Assembly: GCF_013004695.1 (NCBI RefSeq)
Contig: NZ_JABEMG010000028.1
Coordinates: forward strand, 1 to 42,457
Length of the DNA: 42,457 nt
DNA from: Promicromonospora citrea
GTDB lineage: Bacteria; Actinomycetota; Actinomycetes; Actinomycetales; Cellulomonadaceae
Direction of reading: 5' to 3'
A program made the translations under genes and the position numbers. The notes under the pieces were generated by a model. It did not search any database. It was given only the letters and a program-made list of their open reading frames with translations, and was not told the origin of the DNA. Below, piece after piece: positions 7,884 to 14,686 of this stretch (position 1 is its first letter; each line of letters begins with the position of its first letter).

Positions 7884-8312
7884 ATGGCTGACAGCATCTA
7901 CACCGCAGTGGCAACCTCTACCGGTGACGGCCGCGCCGGAGGCCACGCGGCGACCGACGACGGCATCCTGGACCTGACCCTCGCCATCCCGACCGCCATG
8001 GGCGGGCCGGGCGGAGGGACCAACCCGGAGCAGCTCTTCGCCGCCGGCTGGGCGTCCTGCTTCCACAGCGCACTCAAGGGCGTCGCCGCCGCACAGAAGA
8101 TCACCTTCACCGACTCCGCGGTGGTAGCCGAGGTAGGTATCCACGCGGAAGAGGGTGGCACGTACGGCCTGAGCGCCGCGCTGCACGCCGAGCTCGCCGG
8201 AGTGGACCAGGCCACCGCCGACCAGCTGATCGAGGCAGCACACAAGGTCTGCCCGTACTCGAACGCCACCCGCGGCAACATCCCGGTCACGATCGATGCG
8301 ACGGTCGCCTGA
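7884..8312 (+). CDS. ohr: Organic hydroperoxide resistance protein (Ohr/OsmC family)
   Basis: A 142-residue thiol peroxidase of the Ohr type, which reduces organic hydroperoxides in the cytoplasm using its reactive Cys. The two redox cysteines are at residues 59 (AAGWASCFHSAL) and 123 (KVCPYSNATRGN). The Arg17 and Glu49 expected to shape the active site are present. AAGGAG ends 7 nt before ATG 7884. It follows the secreted hydrolase by 66 nt and may be cotranscribed with it. Ohr genes are usually controlled by MarR-type OhrR; no such gene is adjacent here, so the upstream TetR is the only local candidate regulator. A strong hairpin follows. Confidence 0.93.
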   Translation: MADSIYTAVATSTGDGRAGGHAATDDGILDLTLAIPTAMGGPGGGTNPEQLFAAGWASCFHSALKGVAAAQKITFTDSAVVAEVGIHAEEGGTYGLSAALHAELAGVDQATADQLIEAAHKVCPYSNATRGNIPVTIDATVA

Positions 8313-8333
8313 CCGCACGAGCCAGATCTTAAG

Positions 8334-8378
8334 CGACGAGGAGGGGCACCCGATGTGACCGGATGCCCCTCCTCGTCG
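8334..8378. terminator. Terminator between ohr and SnoaL-like gene
   Basis: 15-bp perfect arms 8334-8348 and 8364-8378 with a 15-nt loop, 21 nt after the ohr stop. The genes on both sides converge here, so it may work in both directions. Confidence 0.8.
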
Positions 8379-8423
8379 TTCGCGCCGTGCCCGAGCGGGA
8401 TAAGGGTCGGTGGAGCGCCACCC

Positions 8424-8771
8424 CTACCGGCGCAGGTCGGCCCGTACGTGCGCGATCTTGTGCTCGGCGGTCAGGGTGACGTCGAAGATTCCGCCGACGC
8501 GCCTCTCGGGGAAGTTGCCGGTGAACTCGACAGCGACGTGGAGATACCCGTCGCGTGGCTCGGTGCTGAGCAGTCGTGTCTGGGTGTCATAGCCGATGAA
8601 GTAGGACTGGAAGTACTCGTTGATCCCCGCATGCCCCTCGAATACCTCCCCGACCGAGGGATCGTCCAGTACGGCGTCATCGGTGAAGAACGCCAGGTAG
8701 GCGGCAGAGTCGTGCGTATTGGCCGCGGCAATCCACTCGGCGATCGTGGTGTCGGGCTCAGTTCCAGGCAT
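8424..8771 (-). CDS. SnoaL-like / NTF2-fold protein
   Basis: A 115-residue protein with the pattern of SnoaL-like polyketide-cyclase-fold proteins: IAEWIAAANTHDSAAYLAFFTDDAVLDDPSVGEVFEGHAGINEYFQ split over the N-terminal helix and pocket, then the strands AVEFTGNF and RVGGIFDVTL. Members are isomerases, cyclases, hydrolases or simple binding proteins, so no reaction is assigned. GGGAG precedes ATG 8771; longer in-frame starts lack a site and family sequence. It is divergent from the TetR gene at 9014. The shared 240-bp spacer carries a TetR-type dyad (8970-8986) and a motif (8890-8906) also found before the MmyB-type regulator at 10751. Confidence 0.8.
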   Translation of the reverse strand: MPGTEPDTTIAEWIAAANTHDSAAYLAFFTDDAVLDDPSVGEVFEGHAGINEYFQSYFIGYDTQTRLLSTEPRDGYLHVAVEFTGNFPERRVGGIFDVTLTAEHKIAHVRADLRR

Positions 8772-8889
8772 GTCGTGCTCCCTCGTTGTCGTGGTCTTCA
8801 CTGGAAGGCTGTGGAGGTCAGGCCGTCGATCGGCCGCCCCGCACGCCAACCCTGCGGCGGCGCGAGGCTGCGAGAAAGGGCGGGTGATC

Positions 8890-8906
8890 CAGGGAGGACT
8901 GCACCC
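8890..8906 (+). promoter_or_regulatory. Motif shared with the MmyB-type regulator promoter
   Basis: CAGGGAGGACTGCACCC matches 16 of 17 bases at 10698-10714. It lies about 120 bp upstream of the SnoaL-like ATG and 107 bp upstream of the divergent TetR ATG. It may be a second binding site for the regulator at 10751. Confidence 0.5.
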
Positions 8907-8969
8907 CCTCTCGATCAGCTGCTGGCCATGACACAGGCCCCGAACCTGTGGCACCATAATTTTGTACCG

Positions 8970-8986
8970 CTCGTTAAGAAAACGAG
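8970..8986. promoter_or_regulatory. Dyad operator upstream of TetR
   Basis: CTCGTT-AAGAA-AACGAG has perfect 6-bp arms and ends 27 bp before the TetR ATG at 9014. It is the probable autoregulatory site of that TetR. Confidence 0.5.
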
Positions 8987-9013
8987 GAAGCGGCATCCGA
9001 GCAGGAGGTGACC

Positions 9014-9646
9014 ATGGCCGGACCGGGCAGACCGCGTGCCTTCGACACGGACGAGGCGCTGGACGCCGCGGTGGAGGTGTTCTGGCGTCGAGGCTTCGCG
9101 GGCGCCAGCCTGACGGAGCTGGCCGCGGCGATGGGCGTCAACAAGCCAAGCGTCTACGGGGCGTTCGGCGACAAGGCGCAGCTGTTTCAGGCAGCGTTGC
9201 GCCGGTACGTCGAACGCAACATGGCATACGTCGCCGACGCCCTGGAACGGCACACGGCGCGGGAGTGCGCCCAGGCGTTCCTCGTCGGCAACGCACTCGC
9301 CGTGACCATGCCCGGGCGACCGGCCGGCTGCCTGTCGGTACAAGCCGTCGCCACGCCGGACGACTCGGGCGAGTACGCCGTGCTCGCGGAGAACCGCGCC
9401 ACGGTCCAGCGGATGTTCGCGGACCGGTTCCGGCGCGCGATCACCGACGGGGACCTGCCCGCCGGGGAAGACCCCGACGAGCTCGCCACCTTCCTGATCA
9501 CACTCAGCAGCGGCTTCGCGATCCGCGCCGCCGACGGGACCCCGCGAGAGGTTCTGCTGGCCATGGCGGAGCGGGCCATGGCCGCCTTTCCCGCGCCAGC
9601 CACCGACTCCCGATCAGCCACCTCGAAGGAGAACACCCATGTCTGA
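9014..9646 (+). CDS. TetR-family transcriptional regulator
   Basis: A 210-residue TetR protein opening with GRPRAFDTDEALDAAVEVFW and an HTH ending VNKPSVYGAFGDKAQLF (about residues 8-55). AGGAGGTG sits ideally before ATG 9014; a GTG at 9008 overlaps that ribosome site and is rejected. The C-terminal domain contains PGCLSV-like RPAGCLSVQAVATPDD. The stop overlaps the start of the next gene by 8 nt, so the TetR and the MazG-like protein are translationally coupled. A CTCGTT dyad lies just upstream. Confidence 0.88.
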   Translation: MAGPGRPRAFDTDEALDAAVEVFWRRGFAGASLTELAAAMGVNKPSVYGAFGDKAQLFQAALRRYVERNMAYVADALERHTARECAQAFLVGNALAVTMPGRPAGCLSVQAVATPDDSGEYAVLAENRATVQRMFADRFRRAITDGDLPAGEDPDELATFLITLSSGFAIRAADGTPREVLLAMAERAMAAFPAPATDSRSATSKENTHV

Positions 9647-10010
9647 GCCCGCACTGTCGCTCGCTGCCGCCCGTGAGCAGGCGCTCGCCGTCCGCTCTCT
9701 CTACGAGGTACTGGAGGAGCGGTTCAACGGCAAGACGTGGTCGTTGCACGAGCTGATGCTCGGCTTCTCCAACGACGTCGGCTACATCGGACGTCTCCTG
9801 CTCGCGAACGACGGCACCTGGGGCATCGAGGGTGACCCGCGCGCGGAGCTGGAGCACAAGCTCGCCGAGTCGATGTGGTGGACGTTCGTCCTGGCCGACA
9901 AGCTCGGCATCGACATCGACCAGGCTTACGCCCAGACCATGGACCGCATCCGCACCGGCCTGGAGTCCACCATCGCCCGCACCGACCCCGCCAGGCCGGA
10001 GCCGAGCTGA
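9639..10010 (+). CDS. MazG-like nucleotide pyrophosphohydrolase-fold protein
   Basis: A 123-residue all-helical protein. It resembles small actinobacterial MazG-like proteins: LYEVLEERFNGKTWSLHELMLGF, then NDVGYIGRLL, then ELEHKLAESMWWTFVLADKLGIDI. MazG enzymes hydrolyse NTPs or dNTPs to monophosphates with Mg held by EExxE and ExxD motifs. Here the first motif is degenerate, while the second is only partly kept (ESMWW..LAD), so catalysis is uncertain. AAGGAG lies before ATG 9639, and the start overlaps the TetR stop. Next comes the GyrI-like gene after 46 nt, forming a three-gene unit. Confidence 0.65.
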   Translation: MSEPALSLAAAREQALAVRSLYEVLEERFNGKTWSLHELMLGFSNDVGYIGRLLLANDGTWGIEGDPRAELEHKLAESMWWTFVLADKLGIDIDQAYAQTMDRIRTGLESTIARTDPARPEPS

Positions 10011-10056
10011 TGCACGACCTGGCCCTGACCCCGCACCGATCCGCGAAGGAACACCC

Positions 10057-10647
10057 ATGTTGAAGACACAGCCCACCGAGCACCTGCAGGCCGCCGACGA
10101 CCCCGAGCACGTTCGCACCCCCGCGGTGACCTATGTCGCCGTCCTGGGCGATGGAGCGCCGGGGACCGACGAGTTCTATCGCAAGAAGACCTTGGTGACC
10201 GACATCGCCGGCGAGCTGAACCAGGCCACCGGCTCCGCGCCGGTCGAGGAGATCCAGTACTGGTACCCCGAGGGGTCCCGGTCCGTCGAGATCGCCGACT
10301 TCTACAGCGTCAACCCGGTCCCGTCCCTGCTCTACCGGGTCCTGTCCCAGGTCCCGGCCGGCACCACCCAGCGGGACGTCGATGCTGCTCGCACCCGCGC
10401 GGCCAGCACCGCGGACACGGCGTCCGACGACGTCACCGTCTTCACCATCGCCGAGCAGGACGTCGTCCAGGTCATGCACCACGGCCCGTTCGCCGAGGAG
10501 TTCGCCACGCTCGGACGACTCGGCGACTTCGCGCAGCAGCGCGGTCTCCACCGCAGCGGGCCGCACCACGAGGTCCATCTGGACGCCTTCACGCGCAGCA
10601 CGCCGCAGGACACGTTGCGCACGATCCTGCGCGACCCGGTCGCATGA
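10057..10647 (+). CDS. GyrI-like small-molecule-binding domain protein
   Basis: A 196-residue stand-alone protein with a GyrI/SOUL-type fold signature: TPAVTYVAVLGDGAPGTDEFYRK at the start, VEEIQYWYPEG in the middle and VVQVMHHGPFAEEFATLGRL with HHEVHLDAFTRS near the end. Related domains bind cationic or aromatic small molecules, often as the ligand-binding half of AraC or MerR regulators; here no DNA-binding domain is attached. GAAGGA precedes ATG 10057. Cotranscription with the upstream TetR and MazG-like genes is likely. Confidence 0.7.
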   Translation: MLKTQPTEHLQAADDPEHVRTPAVTYVAVLGDGAPGTDEFYRKKTLVTDIAGELNQATGSAPVEEIQYWYPEGSRSVEIADFYSVNPVPSLLYRVLSQVPAGTTQRDVDAARTRAASTADTASDDVTVFTIAEQDVVQVMHHGPFAEEFATLGRLGDFAQQRGLHRSGPHHEVHLDAFTRSTPQDTLRTILRDPVA

Positions 10648-10695
10648 ACGAGCACGGCTGTGAACCTGTGCGTGCGGTGGCACTCCGGGTCGCGA

Positions 10696-10718
10696 GACAG
10701 GGAGGACCGCACCCTGTC
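10696..10718. promoter_or_regulatory. Dyad operator upstream of MmyB-type regulator
   Basis: GACAGGG-N9-CCCTGTC is a perfect 7-bp-arm dyad. It lies 19 bp upstream of TAGCGT (10738-10743), a -10 that is 7 nt before the ATG at 10751. The interior is shared with 8890-8906. Confidence 0.65.
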
Positions 10719-10750
10719 CGAGCCCGCCGAACGCGGTTAGCGTGAAAGGC

Positions 10751-11581
10751 ATGGCGACACCACCCGGCCCCCTCGGCGAATTCCTCCGCGCCCAGCGCTC
10801 CCGCCTCACGCCCGCCGACGTCGGCCTGCCCGACGTCGGCGCGCGGCGGGTCGACGGGCTGCGGCGCGAGGAGGTCGCCGTGCTGGCCGGCGTCAGCGCC
10901 GACTACTACGCCCGTCTCGAGCAGGGCCGCGAACGCACCCCGTCGGCGCAGGTCGTGGACGCCCTCTGCACTGCCCTGCGACTCAGCCCGGACGCCCGTG
11001 AGCACACCTTCCGCCTCGCGAAGCTCGCACCCGCCACCCAGCCCGAGCCCGGACCGGTCAGCCCTGAGCTGCTCCAGCTCATGGACGCCTTCCCGCACGC
11101 CGCCGCATACGTCGTCGACCCCGGTTTCCAGATCCTCGCCGCCAACACCACGGCCAAGGCGCTTCTCGGCCCCTCGCAGCTGGCAGTCGGGGCGTTCGAC
11201 TTCCTGTTCGTCGACCCCGCCGCGCGCACCTACTTCACCCACTGGGACCACGTCGCACGCGCTGCGGTCAGCGCCCTGCGCCTGGCCGCGGGCTTCGCCA
11301 ACCCGCACCCGGCCGTCCCTCCGCTCGTGTCCCGCATGCTCGCCGGGTCGCCAGAGTTCGCAGCCTTCTGGGCAGACCAGACCGTGGCCGGCCTCAGCCT
11401 GACCGAGAAGGTCATCAACCACCCCGACGTCGGCCGGATCACCCTGACCTACCAGACGCTCGACGTCCGCGAAGCACCCGGACAGCAGCTCACCGTCGCG
11501 ACCGCACCGGCAGGAAGCCCCAGCGCGGACGCCCTCGCCCTCCTCGGCACGCTCGAGGCCACCCGAACCACGCAGCCGTGA
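10751..11581 (+). CDS. XRE-family regulator with MmyB-like ligand-binding domain
   Basis: A 276-residue protein with an N-terminal XRE helix-turn-helix (about residues 5-80: LGEFLRAQRSRL, GLRREEVAVLAGVSADYYARLEQGR) and the MmyB-type PAS-like ligand domain (from about residue 105: LMDAFPHAAAYVVDPGFQILAANTTA). Such regulators commonly repress a nearby reductase and bind a fatty-acyl-like ligand. The ATG at 10751 follows TAGCGT by 7 nt, suggesting a leaderless transcript; the in-frame GTG 10742 overlaps the -10 and is rejected. It is followed by an enoyl-CoA hydratase-like gene 113 nt downstream. The GACAGGG dyad upstream is the likely autoregulatory site. Confidence 0.88.
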   Translation: MATPPGPLGEFLRAQRSRLTPADVGLPDVGARRVDGLRREEVAVLAGVSADYYARLEQGRERTPSAQVVDALCTALRLSPDAREHTFRLAKLAPATQPEPGPVSPELLQLMDAFPHAAAYVVDPGFQILAANTTAKALLGPSQLAVGAFDFLFVDPAARTYFTHWDHVARAAVSALRLAAGFANPHPAVPPLVSRMLAGSPEFAAFWADQTVAGLSLTEKVINHPDVGRITLTYQTLDVREAPGQQLTVATAPAGSPSADALALLGTLEATRTTQP

Positions 11582-11649
11582 GGACGGGGCGGGGCACGCC
11601 AAGGAGCAATCCCGCCCGGGAATACCAGCAAGCTCGCCGATGCTGCACA

Positions 11650-11682
11650 CCAAGTAATCGGAGACCCTCTCCGAATACTTGG
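11650..11682. promoter_or_regulatory. 33-bp palindrome abutting the ribosome site of the hydratase-like gene
   Basis: CCAAGTAATCGGAGA-CCC-TCTCCGAATACTTGG pairs 14 of 15 positions, and its last bases merge with the ribosome site GGAAAGG (from 11681). It could be a repressor operator, or an RNA hairpin that hides the ribosome site. It also follows the upstream regulator gene and might end its transcript. Confidence 0.6.
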
Positions 11683-11694
11683 AAAGGCTGCGGC

Positions 11695-12543
11695 ATGACG
11701 TTCCTCGAAGAGTTCAACCCCAAGCACCTCACCCTGACGGTCGAGTCGCCCACGTTCTGGCGCGTGACCTTCAACAACCCACCGATCAACGTCATCGGGC
11801 TGGAGATGATGAGGGACCTCAAGGCGCTGCTCACCGAGCTGGAGAACAACAAGACGGTCAACGTCGTGGTGTTCGACAGCGCCGACCCCGACTTCTACAT
11901 CGCCCACTACGACGTCACCGTCGACAACGAGCTCGCGGAGGCCCTGCCCAAGGCCACCGACTACACCGCCTGGGTCGACATCACCGTCCGCATGAGCAAG
12001 CTCGACGCCGTGACGGTCGCCGCCATCCGGGGCATCACCCGCGGCGCGGGCAGCGAGCTGGTGCTGGCCATGGACATGCGCTTCGCCAGCCTGGAGAAGA
12101 CCAAGCTCGCCCAGGTCGAGATCGCGCTCAACGCCGTCACCGGCGGCGGCGCCAGCGGACGACTGCCCTCCCTGGTCGGCCGCGGGCGCACGATGGAGAT
12201 CCTGCTCGGCGCCGAGGACTTCGACGGAGCCCTCGCGGAGAAGTACGGCTACGTCAACCGCGCGCTCCCGGACGCAGAACTGGACGAGTTCGTGTCCCGC
12301 TTCGCCCGGCGCGTGTCCGGGTGGGACCACCAGGCGATCGTGGAGGTCAAGGAGTTCATCAACAAGTACACGCGCCTGCCGGACGGGGAGTACCCGCTGC
12401 ACTCCGACGCCTACTGGGCGGCAGTCTCCAACCCCGAGGTCGGCGCCACTGTCGAGCGGCTGCTCGAGAAGGGCATGCAGGAGCGAGGGCCTCTGGAGTA
12501 CGACCTGGCCACGAAGATCGGCGCGATCGCGCAGCAGCGCTGA
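11695..12543 (+). CDS. Enoyl-CoA hydratase/isomerase-like protein (second paralogue)
   Basis: A 282-residue crotonase-family protein of the same length and layout as the one at 796-1644. The N-terminal strand reads RVTFNNPPINVIGLEMM, the oxyanion segment AAIRGITRGAGSELVLAMDMRFA, and the catalytic segment QVEIALNAVTGGGASGRLPSLVGR. The Glu is kept, but the usual GIIPG is replaced by NAVTGG. The C-terminus (EVGATVERLLEKGMQERG) aligns in type with its paralogue. GGAAAGG precedes ATG 11695, directly after a 33-bp palindrome. It converges on the TetR gene at 12603-13172. The substrate is unknown. Confidence 0.83.
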   Translation: MTFLEEFNPKHLTLTVESPTFWRVTFNNPPINVIGLEMMRDLKALLTELENNKTVNVVVFDSADPDFYIAHYDVTVDNELAEALPKATDYTAWVDITVRMSKLDAVTVAAIRGITRGAGSELVLAMDMRFASLEKTKLAQVEIALNAVTGGGASGRLPSLVGRGRTMEILLGAEDFDGALAEKYGYVNRALPDAELDEFVSRFARRVSGWDHQAIVEVKEFINKYTRLPDGEYPLHSDAYWAAVSNPEVGATVERLLEKGMQERGPLEYDLATKIGAIAQQR

Positions 12544-12602
12544 CCGCAGGAGGGACGCACGGGCTGGCACCACCAGGTGCTTTCCCGTGCGCCCTCCGTG
12601 GT

Positions 12603-13172
12603 TCAGTCAGAGCGCGCGGTCAACCCGTCCAGGATCACCCGGAGCATGTCGCGCACCTGTTCGGGCGGCAGCGTCGCCTGCTCCGCGACCATCGCCACGC
12701 CGGTGACGAGCCGGGCCACAGTTCCTGAATCCACGGCGTGGTCGATCAGTCCGGCCTCGCGGGCACGCTCGAACACGAGAGTGTTGGCCACAAGGCTCGC
12801 GCGATGCGCATGACGCAGCGGGGAGGCCTCGTCGTCCATGCTCGCGGCCATGCTCGCGGCCAGTCCGCGGTATCCGCTCGCGATTCCGGCAAGGCGTCCG
12901 AGCCAGTCCACGAGATCGTCGCGAGTCCGCACAGGAGCTGACTGGGCGGCTTCCTCCACTCGTTTCACCCATGTCGCCAGCACCTCCGCGAGCAGGGCTT
13001 CTCGCGAGGGAAAGTGGCGGTAGAGCGTGCCAGGACCTACTCCGGCACGCTTGGCGATCTCGTTCAGCGACGCCATGGTGCCCTGCTGCTCGATGACGTC
13101 GGTCGCCACCGCCAGGATGCGGAGCCGGTTCTCACGCGCATCCGCGCGCAGCTCGCGCGGCTCGGTGCTCAT
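12603..13172 (-). CDS. TetR-family transcriptional regulator
   Basis: A 189-residue TetR protein. The helix-turn-helix spans about residues 15-62 (RLRILAVATDVIEQQGTMASLNEIAKRAG split, then GTLYRHFPSREALLAEVL). It resembles the subgroup with YxxLxxSM-type C-termini that often controls reductases. ATG 13172 is preceded by AGGA about 8 nt upstream. It converges with the hydratase-like gene and is the closest candidate regulator for it. Its own promoter carries GTTCC-TC-GGAAC. Confidence 0.83.
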   Translation of the reverse strand: MSTEPRELRADARENRLRILAVATDVIEQQGTMASLNEIAKRAGVGPGTLYRHFPSREALLAEVLATWVKRVEEAAQSAPVRTRDDLVDWLGRLAGIASGYRGLAASMAASMDDEASPLRHAHRASLVANTLVFERAREAGLIDHAVDSGTVARLVTGVAMVAEQATLPPEQVRDMLRVILDGLTARSD

Positions 13173-13191
13173 TGCTCGTCCTACCTCTTCG

Positions 13192-13203
13192 GTTCCTCGG
13201 AAC
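13192..13203. promoter_or_regulatory. Short palindrome upstream of TetR
   Basis: GTTCC-TC-GGAAC is perfect and lies 20 bp upstream of the TetR ATG at 13172. A possible autoregulatory site; short enough to arise by chance. Confidence 0.35.
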
Positions 13204-13206
13204 AGC

Positions 13207-13413
13207 CTACTGGCGCACCCCACCGAAGCCGCTGCTCCCACCGAGGTAGTCGGCGATCTCGTCGCCCGCCGCCCTCGCGCGACCGCGTCCAGCACGCCTG
13301 GCGCAGCCCCCGCGGCGCAGGCCACCGCCCGGCAACCGGGCGGACGAGGCCGATTCGACCTTCGCGCTGACGATGGTGGCCGTGGGGGCCCGGGCGGACA
13401 GCGCCCCGGTCAC
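13207..13413 (-). CDS. Small ORF after ecfT, doubtful
   Basis: A 68-codon frame whose GTG overlaps the ecfT stop in a GTGA arrangement, as expected for a coupled last gene of the operon. The product is Arg/Gly/Ala-rich and ends DEIADYLGGSSGFGGVRQ. I recognise no family. It could be a decayed gene end or a chance GC-rich frame. Confidence 0.25.
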   Translation of the reverse strand: MTGALSARAPTATIVSAKVESASSARLPGGGLRRGGCARRAGRGRARAAGDEIADYLGGSSGFGGVRQ

Positions 13414-14006
13414 CTCACCCCTCGCGCCGTCAGCGCATCACCGAGCGCATCCGCGTGCTTGAGGGCGACGACCAGGTACGGGATCACGAAGAGTCGCAGG
13501 CTCCGTCCGCCGCCCCGGACCCGCTGCGCCTCGCGGACCTCGCGCTCGAGCCTCGCGAGCACCGGCAGGGTGCTCAGGGTCACGGCGATCGTGAGGGCGG
13601 CGCGTTGCGGGTCGAGCCGCAGCCACGCCAGCGGCCGCAACGCCCGCTCCAGCATGTCCAGCAGCTCACCGACCGGTGTGGTCAGCGGGAGCAGTCCGCT
13701 GACCACCACGGCCGCGCACACCCTCAGCGTGTTCGCCGTCCCGCCCTCCAGTCCGGTGAACACGAGCTGTCCGGCGAGCGTGATCACGAGGATCCACCGG
13801 ATGGTGACGACCTGCGCCAGCAGACTGCGCATCCCCGCCCCCCGGACCGTGTAGCAGCCCGTGCAGACCGCCACGCTGACCACCGCACCCCACCAGCTCG
13901 ACGGGAGCACGCTCACCCCGAGCACGACCAGCATGAGCACCGCGGTCTTGGGCCCCACCGGCAACCGGTGCCAGGGGCCGTCGCCCGGGCGGTACAGGGT
14001 CAGCAT
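13410..14006 (-). CDS. bioN: EcfT-type transmembrane protein of biotin ECF transporter (BioN)
   Basis: A 198-residue membrane protein with about four to five hydrophobic segments (PKTAVLMLVVLGVSVLP; WWGAVVSVAVCTGCY; VVTIRWILVITLAGQLV; VCAAVVVSGLLPL) and the coupling region LARLEREVREAQRVRGG, equivalent to the conserved A-R-G helix motifs that contact the ATPase. The ~200-residue length fits the short BioN class rather than the longer group-II EcfT. ATG 14006 overlaps the EcfA stop by 7 nt. Together with EcfA and BioY it should form a dedicated biotin importer. Confidence 0.85.
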   Translation of the reverse strand: MLTLYRPGDGPWHRLPVGPKTAVLMLVVLGVSVLPSSWWGAVVSVAVCTGCYTVRGAGMRSLLAQVVTIRWILVITLAGQLVFTGLEGGTANTLRVCAAVVVSGLLPLTTPVGELLDMLERALRPLAWLRLDPQRAALTIAVTLSTLPVLARLEREVREAQRVRGGGRSLRLFVIPYLVVALKHADALGDALTARGVR

Positions 14007-14686
14007 CCGAGCGCGGCCTCGTACCGGGCGACGATCGCAGCGGGGGCCCCGGCGGCGGCGATCGTCCCGTCCTGCACCAGGACCGCCGTCTCGCAGCGCT
14101 GGGCCAGGGCGAGGTCGTGGGTCACCAGGAGCAGCCGGTGCCGTCCGTCCGCGAAGAGGTGGTCCGCGACCCGGCGGGCGTTGCGTGCGTCCAGGTAGGC
14201 GGTCGGCTCGTCGGCGATCACCAGGTCGGGTCGCCGCACAAAGGCTCCGCATAGCGCGAGCAGCTGCTTCTGCCCGCCGGACAGGTCGTGGGAGGCCCGG
14301 TCGGCGACGTCGGTCAGACCGAACTCGCGGAGGGCCTCGGCGACCCGTCGGGCCTTCTGGTCCCGCGGGAGCTTGTCCGCACGCAGCGAGAACGCGACGT
14401 CCTCCGCCACTGTCGGCATGACGATCTGGGTGTCCGGGTTGCTGAACACGAGGGCGACGCGACGGCGGAGCCGGGCCGCGTCCCGCGCCGGGTCGAGGCC
14501 CAGGACGCGGACGGTGCCGCTCGCGGCGTGGATGAGCCCGCCGGCCAGCCGCGCGAGCGTGGACTTGCCCGAACCGTTCTCCCCGACGACAGCGATGGTG
14601 CGCTCGTCCAACGAGCACGTGACGTCGCGCAGGACGTCGCCGTCTCCCAGCCGCACGTTGACGGAGTCCAGCTCGAGGTAGCTCAC
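14000..14686 (-). CDS. bioM: Energy-coupling factor ATPase (BioM/EcfA)
   Basis: A 228-residue ABC ATPase that powers biotin uptake. Walker A is GENGSGKST, the Q-loop region FSNPDTQIVMPTVAEDVAF is typical of ECF ATPases (PDxQ), the signature is LSGGQKQLLAL, Walker B LVIADEPTAYLD, and the switch His is in LLLVTHDLAL. The start is GTG 14686, overlapping the thiolase stop as GTGA; this gives the normal N-terminus SYLELDSVNVRLG. It is translationally coupled on both sides. Confidence 0.92.
   Translation of the reverse strand: MSYLELDSVNVRLGDGDVLRDVTCSLDERTIAVVGENGSGKSTLARLAGGLIHAASGTVRVLGLDPARDAARLRRRVALVFSNPDTQIVMPTVAEDVAFSLRADKLPRDQKARRVAEALREFGLTDVADRASHDLSGGQKQLLALCGAFVRRPDLVIADEPTAYLDARNARRVADHLFADGRHRLLLVTHDLALAQRCETAVLVQDGTIAAAGAPAAIVARYEAALGC

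Noticed and set aside
9008-9013. GTG 9008 as TetR start
   Set aside because: It lies within the AGGAGGTG that serves ATG 9014.
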